The notes under the pieces: model-generated
Told to the model about the DNA's origin: nothing
Seen by the model: only the letters and a program-made list of their open reading frames with translations
Databases searched by the model: none
In this document: positions 46,448 to 55,072 of the stretch, in pieces
Position numbering within the stretch: the stretch's first letter is position 1
Layout: the number at the start of each line of letters is the position of its first letter
Assembly: GCF_017526105.1 (NCBI RefSeq)
Contig: NZ_CP071839.1
Coordinates: forward strand, 7,230,001 to 7,294,000
DNA length: 64,000 bases
DNA from: Streptomyces cyanogenus
GTDB taxonomy: Bacteria > Actinomycetota > Actinomycetes > Streptomycetales > Streptomycetaceae
Reading direction: 5' to 3'
Translations under genes and position numbers: made by a program

Positions 46448-47320
46448 TCAGCCGCTGCTGCTGCGGCGCAACCGCTCGCCGCCCGCCAGGACCGCCGCCG
46501 CCAGCGCGTTCGCGGCGCCCTCCGCCGGCCCCCGGCGGCGGCCGTGGACGAGGACGAAGTCGACCTTGCCGAGATCGGGCAGGCCCGCACGGTCGGGCAG
46601 CCGGAACAGGCCCGGCGGGATCAGCCGCCGGGAGTGGGCCATCACCCCGAGCCCGGCGCGGGCCGCCGCGATCAGCCCGTTGAGGCTGCCGCTCGTGCAC
46701 ACGATCCGCCACGGGCGGCCCTGCCGCTCCAGCACCTCCAGCGCCCGGGCCCGGGTGATGCCCGGCGGCGGATACACGATCAGCGGAACCGGGCGGTCGG
46801 GTTCCAGACGCAGCCGCTCCGCGCCGATCCACACCAGGTCGTCGCGCCAGACCAGCTCACCGCGCGGATCCTCCGGACGCCGCTTGGCCAGCACCAGGTC
46901 GAGCTTCCCGGCGGCCAGCTGCTCGTGCAGCGTCCCCGACAGCTCCACCGTGAGTTCCAGGTCGACCTCCGGGTGGTCGTAGCGGAAGCCCTCCAGGATC
47001 TCCGGCAGCCGGGTCAGCACGAAGTCCTCCGAGGCGCCGAAACGCAGCCGGCCACGCACGCGCGTACCGGTGAAGAATGCCGTGGCCTGCTCGTGCACCT
47101 CCAGGATCCGGCGGGCGAACCCCAGCATCGCCTCGCCGTCGTCGGTCAGCTCCACCGAGTGGGTGTCCCGCGTGAAGAGCTGCCGGCCGGCCGCGTCCTC
47201 CAGCCGGCGCACCTGCTGGCTGACCGTGGACTGGCGCAGCCCCAGCCGCCGGGCCGCCTGCGTGAAGCTCAGCGTCTGGGCGACCGCCAGAAAGGCGCGC
47301 AGCTGCGTCGGGTCGTACAC
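46448..47320 (-). CDS. LysR-family transcriptional regulator
   Basis: 290 residues from GTG 47320 (YDPTQLRAFLAVAQTLSF, the usual LysR beginning); ATG 47344 is an alternative. Winged HTH FTQAARRLGLRQSTVSQQVR and RLEDAAGRQLFTRDTHSVEL (about 18-58). Effector domain with RLRFGASEDFVLTRLPEILE and IAAARAGLGVMAHSRRLIP. It is divergent from the symporter gene (142 bp between starts), the usual arrangement for LysR control. Confidence 0.92.
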   Translation of the reverse strand: MYDPTQLRAFLAVAQTLSFTQAARRLGLRQSTVSQQVRRLEDAAGRQLFTRDTHSVELTDDGEAMLGFARRILEVHEQATAFFTGTRVRGRLRFGASEDFVLTRLPEILEGFRYDHPEVDLELTVELSGTLHEQLAAGKLDLVLAKRRPEDPRGELVWRDDLVWIGAERLRLEPDRPVPLIVYPPPGITRARALEVLERQGRPWRIVCTSGSLNGLIAAARAGLGVMAHSRRLIPPGLFRLPDRAGLPDLGKVDFVLVHGRRRGPAEGAANALAAAVLAGGERLRRSSSG

Positions 47321-47461
47321 ACCGCCCGAGCCTAGCGCGGTCATCGTGATTCGTGATGACAGTGAGAGCGGTGTGCGGGATTCCCGATCGGCCACCATGG
47401 GAGCACGATGGAAGGGGCCCACGCCCCGGCAACGTCCGTCACCCACCGTCATCGGAGCACT

Positions 47462-48505
47462 GTGAAACGCCTGCGCCGGCCGAGTCGGATGCCGATCGAC
47501 CCGTACGTCCTGCTGCTGCTCGGGACGGTCGGTCTCGCCGCGCTCCTGCCCGCCCGGGGCGTCGCCGCCGACGTCACCTCCGGCGCCTCCACGGCCGCGA
47601 TCGCCTTCCTCTTCTTCCTCTACGGCGCCCGGCTCTCCACCCGCGAGGCACTCGACGGACTCAGGCACTGGCGGCTCCATCTCACCGTGCTGATCTGCAC
47701 CTTCGTCGTCTTCCCGGTGTTCGGGCTCGCCGCCCGCGGACTGGTGCCGGTCCTGCTGACCCAGCCCCTCTACCAGGGCCTGCTCTTCCTGACGCTGGTG
47801 CCCTCCACGATCCAGTCGTCCATCGCCTTCACCTCGATCGCCCGCGGCAACGTGCCCGCCGCGATCTGCGCCGGGTCCTTCTCCTCCCTCGCCGGCATCG
47901 TCCTCACCCCGCTGCTCGCCGCGGGACTGCTGGGGGGCGACGGGGTCGGGTTCTCCACCGACTCACTGCTGAAGATCGTGCTCCAGCTGCTGGTGCCGTT
48001 CCTCGCCGGGCAACTCCTGCGGCGCTGGATCGGCGGCTTCGTCACCCGGCACAGGAAGGTCCTCGGGCTCGTCGACCGCGGCTCCATCCTGCTGGTCGTC
48101 TACACCGCCTTCAGCGAGGGCATGAACCAGGGGATCTGGCACCGGGTCAGTCCCGTACGACTGGCCGGCCTGCTCGGCGTGGAGGCCGTGCTGCTGGCCG
48201 TGATGCTGCTCCTGACCTGGTACGGCGGCCGGGCCCTGGGCTTCGGCCGGGAGGACCGGATCGCCATCCAGTTCGCCGGCTCGAAGAAGTCCCTCGCCTC
48301 CGGACTGCCCATGGCGAGCGTCCTCTTCGGCAGCCACGCCTCGCTGGCCGTCCTGCCGCTGATGCTCTTCCACCAGATGCAGCTGATGGTGTGCGCGGTC
48401 ATCGCCAAGCGGCGCGCCCACGACCGCGAGGCGACCGCGGACGCGCCCGAGGGGTCAGCCGCGCACCCGGTCGAGGGGCAGCCAGAGGACCGTGTCCCGC
48501 GGTGA
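47462..48505 (+). CDS. Bile acid:sodium symporter family transporter
   Basis: 347 residues from GTG 47462 (GGAG upstream). About nine to ten membrane helices: PYVLLLLGTVGLAALLPARG, GASTAAIAFLFFLYGARLS (signature of the BASS family), LTVLICTFVVFPVFGLAARG, LTLVPSTIQSSIAFTSIARG, LLVPFLAGQLLRRWIGGF, IQFAGSKKSLASGLPMASVL. The last two are the crossover motifs of BASS/SBF-like proteins. The last 30 residues are a charged tail whose gene overlaps the convergent sialidase gene by 51 bp. The substrate, probably an organic acid, is unknown. Confidence 0.88.
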   Translation: MKRLRRPSRMPIDPYVLLLLGTVGLAALLPARGVAADVTSGASTAAIAFLFFLYGARLSTREALDGLRHWRLHLTVLICTFVVFPVFGLAARGLVPVLLTQPLYQGLLFLTLVPSTIQSSIAFTSIARGNVPAAICAGSFSSLAGIVLTPLLAAGLLGGDGVGFSTDSLLKIVLQLLVPFLAGQLLRRWIGGFVTRHRKVLGLVDRGSILLVVYTAFSEGMNQGIWHRVSPVRLAGLLGVEAVLLAVMLLLTWYGGRALGFGREDRIAIQFAGSKKSLASGLPMASVLFGSHASLAVLPLMLFHQMQLMVCAVIAKRRAHDREATADAPEGSAAHPVEGQPEDRVPR

Positions 48506-50332
48506 CCGCAGGACGTCCGGGTCGGACGGCTCGTCGTCGGCGAGTGCCCGGTCCCAGACACGCACCTCGTCCAGCGCGCCGGTGAAGAAGGCGCGGCTGT
48601 CCATGCGCTGACCGAGATGGACGCCGAAGGGAGAGTTACGGCTGACGGAACCCGGTACGTCGGCGACGGCGGACTGCACACCGTCGACGGACAGCGACAG
48701 CCGGCCGCCCCCGCGGCGGAGCACGGCGTGATGCCAGCGGCCGTCGTTGTACGCGGTCTCCGTGCGCACGTATGCGGTCCGCGGTGGACCGGCGCCGTCG
48801 CGTACGGTGATCAGCGCCTGTACGCGGTTGTTCGCCGGCTCCCCGCGCAGCCACACCTGCGGCTGGCTGGTGCCCACCCCGCCCATCCACAACAGCGGCT
48901 GCTCCCCGGCCGTCGCCGTGTACCGGAACGACAGCGACGCCGTGAAGTCCTTCGTGCCCAGGGGGAGGCCGGAGCGGAACGGCAGACGTACGGCGTCGTC
49001 CGTGCCGTCGAACTCCAGGGCGTCCCCGGACACTCCGTCCGTCTCCTCAGGGCCGCCGAGCACCACCGCCGGGCGGGCGTGCGGGGCCAGGTCGGCGGTG
49101 ACCGGGTCGGGGCCGCGGCGCGGGGCGAGCCAGTCCTCGGTGAAGCGGGCGAAGCGGATCTCGTCGCGGGCGTCCACCGCACCGCCCTCGTACATCAGGC
49201 CGACCGTGCCGGAGCCGATGCGCACCAGGTCGGAGTAGCCGGACCAGTCCGTGCTGACCACCGTGCCGCGGTCGACGCCGTCCCAGGTCCGGCCGCCGTC
49301 GTAGGAGGAACGGATCATCATCGTGCGCCGCCGGTCGGGGTCGCCGGGGCAGGCGAGCAGAAGACGGTCGCCCAGGCGCAACAGGGAGCCCTGCACCTGC
49401 GGGGTGTACAGAGCGGGCAGGTCGTGGAAAGGGGCGGTGAAGCCGGTGCCGCCGTCGCGGCTGACGGCCTGCGTACGGTGACCGAGGTCGGTGCCGTCCT
49501 GCTCCCGGCCGCTGACCAGGACCGAACCGTCACCGCGCTCGGCGAGCGTCAGTTCGGAGGGCTTCTGCCGGAACGTGCCGTCGGGGGCGATGGGCCAGGT
49601 GTCGGTGGCGCCGATCCGCCAGTGGCCGCCGTGGTCGTCGCTGACGATCAGGGCCGCGTGGTTGGCGGTGACCCTGCTGCCGTTCCACGTCTCGGCGTTG
49701 ACCCCGAAGACCAGGCGCCCCGCGTACCGGCCGCGGGTGAGCTGGATGCCGTGCACGGGCCCGGTGGCGTACCAGGAGTTGTAGTCGGCGGGCAGGATCT
49801 CCGGGCTCAGATCGCGCGGCTGTGACCAGGTACGGCCGTCGTCGTCGCTGTACTGCAGATGCGGGGTGCGGTCGCAGGGGACCGGGCAGCCGGCGCTGTC
49901 GGTACGGCCCGTGTTGTAGGTCTCGGCGAGCCAGACGCGACCGGTGGCGCGGTCCACGACCGGCGCCGGGTTGCCGTGGGTGTCGCCGGCGCCCTCGTTG
50001 ACCACCTGTAACGGCCCCCAGGTGCGGCCGCCGTCGGTGGAGCGTTTGAGGACGATGTCGATGTCGGCCGCGTCCCCGCAGTTGAGGACCCTGCCCTCGG
50101 CGAACGCCAGCAGTGTCCCGTCGGCCGATCTGACGACCGCCGGAATGCGGAAGCACGCGTAGCCGGGGTCCTGTGCGGCCTTGAACAGCACCTGTTGCTC
50201 GAACTCCGGTGCCGCCCCTGCCGGCCGGGCGTGCGCGGGGTGGGCGGGGACGAGCGGTGCGAGCAGGCCGGCCGCGACGGCGGCGGCGGTGGCGAGTACG
50301 GATCCGGGACGGGCGCGAAGACCTGACGGCAC
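48455..50332 (-). CDS. Secreted exo-alpha-sialidase (GH33) with C-terminal LamG domain
   Basis: 625 residues, GTG start. Signal peptide (GLRARPGSVLATAAAVAAGL... to about HPAHARP, residues 1-37). The six-bladed sialidase propeller begins with CFRIPAVVRSADG (FRIP motif) and has Asp boxes STDGGRTWGPL, SDDDGRTWSQP, SDDHGGHWRIG and SSYDGGRTWDG. Residues about 440-615 form a LamG/concanavalin-like carbohydrate-binding domain (ALEFDGTDDAVRLPFRSG, GRWHHAVLRRGGGRLSLSVD, GALDEVRVWDRALADDE). It releases terminal sialic acids outside the cell. Its 3' end overlaps the symporter gene by 51 bp, tail to tail. Confidence 0.93.
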   Translation of the reverse strand: MPSGLRARPGSVLATAAAVAAGLLAPLVPAHPAHARPAGAAPEFEQQVLFKAAQDPGYACFRIPAVVRSADGTLLAFAEGRVLNCGDAADIDIVLKRSTDGGRTWGPLQVVNEGAGDTHGNPAPVVDRATGRVWLAETYNTGRTDSAGCPVPCDRTPHLQYSDDDGRTWSQPRDLSPEILPADYNSWYATGPVHGIQLTRGRYAGRLVFGVNAETWNGSRVTANHAALIVSDDHGGHWRIGATDTWPIAPDGTFRQKPSELTLAERGDGSVLVSGREQDGTDLGHRTQAVSRDGGTGFTAPFHDLPALYTPQVQGSLLRLGDRLLLACPGDPDRRRTMMIRSSYDGGRTWDGVDRGTVVSTDWSGYSDLVRIGSGTVGLMYEGGAVDARDEIRFARFTEDWLAPRRGPDPVTADLAPHARPAVVLGGPEETDGVSGDALEFDGTDDAVRLPFRSGLPLGTKDFTASLSFRYTATAGEQPLLWMGGVGTSQPQVWLRGEPANNRVQALITVRDGAGPPRTAYVRTETAYNDGRWHHAVLRRGGGRLSLSVDGVQSAVADVPGSVSRNSPFGVHLGQRMDSRAFFTGALDEVRVWDRALADDEPSDPDVLRSPRDTVLWLPLDRVRG

Positions 50333-50467
50333 GGCGTGACCTGCCCTTCATCGGCCGGACCTCCGGACATCCGGACATCCCACGTCCAACGTGCGGCTCC
50401 TCGACGGTAGTTGCGGGTGGCGCGCGTCACAAGAAGCGTGCAGACGGTTGTGGGCACAGGAGGACGG

Positions 50468-51409
50468 TCACGGGCACAGGAGGACCTTGCCGAGATTGGC
50501 CCGGGATGTGATCACCTCGTGCGCAGCCGCCGCGTCCTCCAGAGCGAACTCCCTGTGGACGACTGGTTTCACGGCGCCCTCGGCGAACAGGCGCCACAGT
50601 TCCTGCCGCCACTGTTCGTACAGGTCCGGTCGGCCACGGGCGATCAGCGCCATCTGGAAGCCGATCACCGACTTGCCTCCCACCAGCAGGTCGTAGGCCC
50701 GGATCGTGCCGCCGCCGGAGCTGTAGGCGACCAGGCGGCCGTGCGGGGCGAGCGCGGCGAGGGCGGGGGTGAGCAGGTCGCCGCCGACGGCATCCAGTAC
50801 ACAGTCGACCGGCTCACCCCAACTGTCGCCGTACCGCACACAGTCGTCCGCGCCGAGTGAGCGGACGAGGTCCGCCTTCGTCCGGCCGGCCGGGACCTGC
50901 GCCTCCGCCGGGCCGGATACGGCGCCCAGCACCCGTCCGGCGCCCCGCGCCCGCGCCAGTTGCAGGGCGAGATGCCCGACGCCGCTCGCCGCCGCCGTGA
51001 CGAGGACCGACTCTCCCGGCGCGAGCCGTGCCGCCTCCAGCGCGCCCAGCGCCACCAGACCGCTGCGTACCAGTGCGACCGCGGTCACGGCGTCGGCCTC
51101 GTCCGGTATCGGTGTGGTCATGGCCTCGTGCAGCAGGGCGAACTCGGCGTACCCGTGCCCGAAGCACAGTCCGGTCACCCGGTCGCCGGCACGGAAGCGG
51201 GTGACGCCCTCGCCGGCCGCGACCACCTCGCCCGCGATCTCACCGCCCAGCGGCACCGGCTCCGCCGCCTCGGTCACCTTGCGGACCATCGGCAGGGTGA
51301 CGCCGACGGCCGCGCAGCGCACCAGCAGCTCCCCGGGGCCCGGTTCGGGAACCGGCGCCTCTTCCACGAACAAGGGTCCGCCGACGGACTCGTATCGGAC
51401 GCGACGCAC
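50468..51409 (-). CDS. Zinc-independent quinone oxidoreductase-like MDR protein
   Basis: 313 residues from GTG 51409 (GGAGGTT upstream; chosen over the longer frame). MDR fold: RVRYESVGGPLFVEEAPVPE, GGEIAGEVVAAGEGVTRFRA, AGDRVTGLCFGHGYAEF, nucleotide motif VLVTAAASGVGHLALQLARA (A-x-x-G-V-G), VLDAVGGDLLTPALAALAPH. No structural zinc Cys cluster. NADPH-dependent reduction of quinones or enals is likely. It is divergent from a marR gene whose operators lie in front of its start. Confidence 0.88.
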   Translation of the reverse strand: MRRVRYESVGGPLFVEEAPVPEPGPGELLVRCAAVGVTLPMVRKVTEAAEPVPLGGEIAGEVVAAGEGVTRFRAGDRVTGLCFGHGYAEFALLHEAMTTPIPDEADAVTAVALVRSGLVALGALEAARLAPGESVLVTAAASGVGHLALQLARARGAGRVLGAVSGPAEAQVPAGRTKADLVRSLGADDCVRYGDSWGEPVDCVLDAVGGDLLTPALAALAPHGRLVAYSSGGGTIRAYDLLVGGKSVIGFQMALIARGRPDLYEQWRQELWRLFAEGAVKPVVHREFALEDAAAAHEVITSRANLGKVLLCP

Positions 51410-51447
51410 GACAACCTCCAGGGGCCGGGCGAGCCGGCACGGAATAT

Positions 51448-51512
51448 CGTTGGGAACACCCACGAAATCGTTGGGAGGCCCAACGGTAGGGGAAGTTTGT
51501 TGGGAAGTCCAA
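51448..51512. promoter_or_regulatory. Three MarR-type operators between the oxidoreductase and marR genes
   Basis: Three related dyads: 51448-51464 (CGTTGGGAACACCCACG), 51469-51485 (CGTTGGGAGGCCCAACG, perfect 7-bp arms) and 51500-51512 (TTGGGAAGTCCAA). They fill the 127-bp divergent gap and fit autoregulation plus control of the oxidoreductase by the adjacent MarR protein. Confidence 0.75.
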
Positions 51513-51536
51513 TGATTGTTCGGCTAGGCTGCCGCC

Positions 51537-51986
51537 ATGGCCGAAGCACCCCTGCCCGCGATCCGCTCCCTGCCCAGCTGGCTCCTCGGCCGGGCCGCCG
51601 CGCGGGGCCGCACCCTGGTCGCCGACGCCCTCGCCGCCGAAGGGCTCAAGATGTGGCACCACGTCGTCCTCTCCGCCGTCCGCGACCTCGCCCCGGTGGC
51701 CCAGGCCGACCTCGGCCGCAGCGTGAGCCTCGACCCGAAGGACGTCGTCGGCATCCTCAACGACCTGCAGTCCGCGGGCCTGGTCGATCGCGCCCCCGAC
51801 CCCCGGGACCGGCGCAAGAACGCCGTCTCCCTCACCGACGACGGCGCCCGTCTGCTCGTACGCTGCGAGCGGGCCGCCCGGCAGGCCAACGACGAGCTGC
51901 TCGCCCCGCTGTCGGCCGACGAACGCGACCAGTTCATGGACCTGCTGCTCCGGATCTCCGGCACGGGGGCCGACAGGCGGACGTAG
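51537..51986 (+). CDS. MarR-family transcriptional regulator
   Basis: 149 residues. LKMWHHVVLSAVRDLAPVAQ, DLGRSVSLDPKDVVGILNDL, QSAGLVDRAPDPRDRRKNAV and LTDDGARLLVRCERAA form a standard MarR winged helix (the wing D-P-R-D-R-R-K-N-x-V is textbook). It probably represses itself and the divergent oxidoreductase through the three dyads, with a small aromatic or electrophile as signal by family analogy. Confidence 0.93.
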   Translation: MAEAPLPAIRSLPSWLLGRAAARGRTLVADALAAEGLKMWHHVVLSAVRDLAPVAQADLGRSVSLDPKDVVGILNDLQSAGLVDRAPDPRDRRKNAVSLTDDGARLLVRCERAARQANDELLAPLSADERDQFMDLLLRISGTGADRRT

Positions 51987-52053
51987 GGTGAGCGGCTTCC
52001 CGCCGTCGCGCGAGGGCAGCCGGCCCGGCCGACGGAAAGGGCCCTGTCGGCGC

Positions 52054-52155
52054 CCGGTGTCCCTACGCGTCCGGTGTCCCTACGCGTCCGGTGTCCCTGC
52101 GCGTCCGGTGTCCCTGCGCGTCCGGTGTCCCTGCGCGTCCGGTGTCCCTACGCGT
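52054..52155. repeat. Six tandem 17-bp repeats
   Basis: Six exact-length copies of CCGGTGTCCCTACGCGT (units at 52054, 52071, 52088, 52105, 52122 and 52139). Copies 3-5 have G instead of A in the same position. No spacers, so not a CRISPR. They lie just downstream of the marR gene and next to the 89-bp array. Confidence 0.95.
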
Positions 52156-52164
52156 CGGCCGTCC

Positions 52165-52520
52165 GGGCGATCGCGGTCGGGAAGCGGGCCGGTCTGGTCT
52201 GGGCGGCCGGCTGTTGGAGGGTGGTTCGGTCCTCGCCCGTGTGGATGTTCATCGGGCGATCGCGGTCGGGGAGCGGGCCGGTCTGGTCTGGGCGGTCGGC
52301 TGTTGGAGGGTGGTCCGGTCCTCGCCCGCGTGGGTGTTCATCGGGCGATCGCGGTCGGGGAGCGGGCCGGTCAGGTTTGGGCGGCCGGCTTCTGTGGGGT
52401 GGTCCGGTCCTCGCCCGTGTGGATGTTCATCGGGCGATCGCGGTCGGGGAGCGGGCCGGTCAGGTTTGGGCGGCCGGCTTCTGCAGGGTGATCCGGTCCT
52501 CGCCCGCGTAGACGTTCATC
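52165..52520. repeat. Four tandem 89-bp repeats amplifying the 3' end of fdhD
   Basis: Units start at 52165, 52254, 52343 and 52432. The last unit contains the real 3' end of fdhD; the others lie downstream of it in transcription direction. Read on the minus strand, each unit encodes a version of the FdhD tail beginning MNxxxGEDRxTxQxP. In units 3 and 4 the tail ends QT-stop; in units 1 and 2 point changes remove the stop. Together with the 17-bp array this fills 51987-52459, where I see no other gene. Confidence 0.92.
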
Positions 52521-53308
52521 GAGCTGCCGCGCAGGAAGCCCACCAGGGTCAGGCCGGTCTCCGCGGCCAGGTCCACCGCGAGCGACGAGGGCGCCGACAC
52601 GGCCGCGAGCACCGGGATGCCCGCCATGACCGCCTTCTGGGCCAGTTCGAAGGAGGCCCGGCCGGAGACCATGAGGATCGTCCGGGACAACGGCAGTCCG
52701 TCGTTGCGCAGCGCCCGTCCGACCAGCTTGTCGACCGCGTTGTGCCGGCCCACGTCCTCCCGGGTGTCCAGCAGCTCCCCCTCCGCGCTGAACAGGGCCG
52801 CCGCGTGCAGGCCCCCGGTCCGGTCGAACACGCGCTGCGCCGACCGCAGCCGGTCGGGAAGGGCGGCCAGCAGCTCGGGCGTGATCCGGAGCGGGGGAGT
52901 GTCGGCGATCGGCCAGCGCGCGGTCGTACGGACGGCGTCCAGGCTCGCCTTGCCGCACAGCCCGCACGAGGAGGAGGTGTAGACGTTCCGCTCCAGGCCG
53001 AAGTCCGGGAGCGTGACACCCGGTGCGGTCCTCACGTCGACCACGTTGTAGGTGTTCGAACCGTCCGCGGTCGCCCCGGCGCAGTAGACGATGTTCTGCA
53101 GATCGGCTGCCGAGGCCAGGACGCCTTCGCTCACCAGGAAGCCGGCCGCCAGCGCGAAGTCGTCGCCGGGGGTGCGCATGGTGATCGCGAGCGGTTTGCC
53201 GTTCAGCCGGATCTCCAGGGGTTCCTCGGCGACGAGCGTGTCCGGCCGGGTGGAGACCGCGCCGTCCCGGATACGGAGGACCTTGCGTCGTTCCGTGACA
53301 CGTCCCAT
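52460..53308 (-). CDS. fdhD: Formate dehydrogenase accessory sulfurtransferase FdhD
   Basis: 282 residues from ATG 53308. PDTLVAEEPLEIRLNGKPLA, TPGDDFALAAGFLVSEGVL, the sulfur-transfer Cys pair in SSSCGLCGKASLD (about residue 120), DREDVGRHNAVDKL-like LDTREDVGRHNAVDKLVG, and MVSGRASFELAQKAVMAGIP are all typical. FdhD passes sulfur to the molybdenum cofactor of formate dehydrogenases. No formate dehydrogenase gene is in the window. Its last 20 codons belong to the 89-bp tandem repeat. Confidence 0.95.
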   Translation of the reverse strand: MGRVTERRKVLRIRDGAVSTRPDTLVAEEPLEIRLNGKPLAITMRTPGDDFALAAGFLVSEGVLASAADLQNIVYCAGATADGSNTYNVVDVRTAPGVTLPDFGLERNVYTSSSCGLCGKASLDAVRTTARWPIADTPPLRITPELLAALPDRLRSAQRVFDRTGGLHAAALFSAEGELLDTREDVGRHNAVDKLVGRALRNDGLPLSRTILMVSGRASFELAQKAVMAGIPVLAAVSAPSSLAVDLAAETGLTLVGFLRGSSMNVYAGEDRITLQKPAAQT

Positions 53309-53602
53309 GTTCTGATCAGCCCCGGTTCTGTATGTACTGGCAATGCACTGGCAGCGGAAACGGCCCTTGATGCAGAGGTTGCCGTCGGTCACCGGGCGCG
53401 TGCGGCCGAGGTGACCTCCACGATCTCATTGTCCTGCACATGGAGAGCGAGAGGCGGCTCTGTCCGGGGCGGGGACGGGTCGCGGCTGAGGAGAGCCGAC
53501 AATCCCGGCGCCCGATTCCTGTGGGTTCACCTGCCCTCGTACCCGTGAGTCACTGATCAGACTGGGGGATCCCGCTACCCACGGCACGAGGGGATCCCCG
53601 GC

Positions 53603-54550
53603 ATGAACGGCTCACGCATCGCCGCCATCGGTCACTACCAGCCCGCCAAGGTGCTCACCAACGACGACCTGGCAGGCATGGTCGACACCAGTGACGAGTG
53701 GATCCGCAGCCGGGTGGGCATTCGGACCCGGCACATCGCCGGCCCTGACGAGCCCGTCGACGAACTGGCCGCGCACGCCGCCGCCAAGGCCCTCGCCGCG
53801 GCCGGCCTCACCCCGGGCGACATCGACCTCGTCCTCGTCGCCACCTCAACGGCGATCGACCGCTCCCCGAACACCGCCGCCCGGGTCGCGGCCCGGCTCG
53901 GCATTCCGCAGCCCGCCGCCATGGACGTCAACGTGGTGTGCGCCGGCTTCACCCATGCGCTGGCCACCGCCGACCACACGCTCCGGGCCGGGGCGGCCAC
54001 CCGCGCCCTGGTCGTCGGCGCCGACAAGATGTCCGACGTCACCGACTGGACCGACCGCTCGACCTGCGTCCTCGTCGGCGACGGCGCCGGGGCAGCCGTC
54101 CTCACGGCGTGCCCGCCGGGGGAGGAGCCGGGGGTCGGTCCGGTGCTGTGGGGGTCGGTGCCGGAGATGGGGCACGCCGTGCGGATCGAGGGGACGCCGC
54201 CGCGGTTCGCGCAGGAAGGGCAGAGCGTCTACCGCTGGGTCACCACCCAGCTGCCGGCCATCGCCCGGAAGGCCTGCGAGAAGGCGGGCGTCGCGCCCGA
54301 GGACCTCGCGGGGGTCGTCCTGCACCAGGCCAACCTGCGGATCATCGAGCCGCTGGCCGAGAAGCTCGGCGCCGTCAACGCGGTGATCGCCCGCGATGTC
54401 ACCGAATCCGGCAACACCTCGGCCGCCAGCATCCCGCTCGCGTTCTCCAAGCTGGTCGAGCGAGGAGCGCTCAGCACCGGCGACCCGGTGCTGCTGTTCG
54501 GCTTCGGCGGCAACCTGTCGTACGCGGGACAGGTCGTCCGCTGCCCCTGA
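53603..54550 (+). CDS. fabH: Beta-ketoacyl-ACP synthase III (FabH-like)
   Basis: 315 residues; GAGGGGA precedes the ATG. RIAAIGHYQPAKVLTNDDLA, TSDEWIRSRVGIRTRHIA, active-site Cys in DVNVVCAGFTHALATADHTL (about 112), His in VVLHQANLRIIEPLAEKLG (about 240) and Asn in VTESGNTSAASIPLAF (about 270). This is the complete Cys-His-Asn triad of KAS III, which starts fatty acid synthesis by condensing acyl-CoA with malonyl-ACP. It stands apart from the main fab operon, so it may serve a specialised pathway or be a spare copy. Confidence 0.9.
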   Translation: MNGSRIAAIGHYQPAKVLTNDDLAGMVDTSDEWIRSRVGIRTRHIAGPDEPVDELAAHAAAKALAAAGLTPGDIDLVLVATSTAIDRSPNTAARVAARLGIPQPAAMDVNVVCAGFTHALATADHTLRAGAATRALVVGADKMSDVTDWTDRSTCVLVGDGAGAAVLTACPPGEEPGVGPVLWGSVPEMGHAVRIEGTPPRFAQEGQSVYRWVTTQLPAIARKACEKAGVAPEDLAGVVLHQANLRIIEPLAEKLGAVNAVIARDVTESGNTSAASIPLAFSKLVERGALSTGDPVLLFGFGGNLSYAGQVVRCP

Positions 54551-54741
54551 GCCCGGGCCGGCCGTCCACAACCCGTCTCTCACGCAGGGTACGCAGGGTC
54601 TTGCCGTCCGTATCCCGTCGTCATCGCCCCGGGTCCCCAGCCGCCCCGCAGACGGATACGCAGGTGAAACGCACTCCGAAACCTTGGTATTGTTGTCCAT
54701 GTCGCCGCGGGGAACACACCCCGCCAGGCGGCAGACACCTG

Positions 54742-54826
54742 GTCCGGGTGGCGGAATGGCAGACGCGCTAGCTTGAGGTGCTAGTGCCCTTTATCGGGCG
54801 TGGGGGTTCAAGTCCCCCCTCGGACA
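54742..54826 (+). tRNA. tRNA-Leu (anticodon GAG)
   Basis: 85 nt. Acceptor stem GTCCGGG pairs with CTCGGAC (one G-T), anticodon stem CTAGC/GCTAG with loop TTGAGGT (anticodon GAG), a long variable arm (TGCCC...GGGCG), T-arm GGGGGTTCAAGTCCCCC. CCA is not encoded. Leucine tRNAs are frequent integration sites, and the sequence to the right looks like a genomic island. Confidence 0.95.
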
Positions 54827-55072
54827 CAGACAAGGGACGTTCACGAGATCGCCCCGAAGCGTTCACGAATTACCGGTCGAGTCATGTTACTCGCCGGTAT
54901 TTCGTCGTTTCTGGGCCTTCGGGCCTCGTGATCGGCTCGGTGAGGGGTTGGTGCGGTGGCGGTCCGAGTGCTGCGTCTCTCATCTGCGGAAACAGGACAT
55001 GCCTGTGCGACGGCTGGTGGCCGTGGCGCAGGCATGTGGGGTTTTCAGGAGGCAGAGCGCGGCGGAGGTGTG

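Noticed and set aside
52054-52520. CRISPR array
   Set aside because: The 17-bp and 89-bp units are directly adjacent without unique spacers, no cas genes are present, and the 89-bp units derive from fdhD.
53560-53602. GGGATCCC and GGGGATCCCC palindromes before fabH
   Set aside because: Short self-complementary sites; the second contains the ribosome site and there is no matching regulator.
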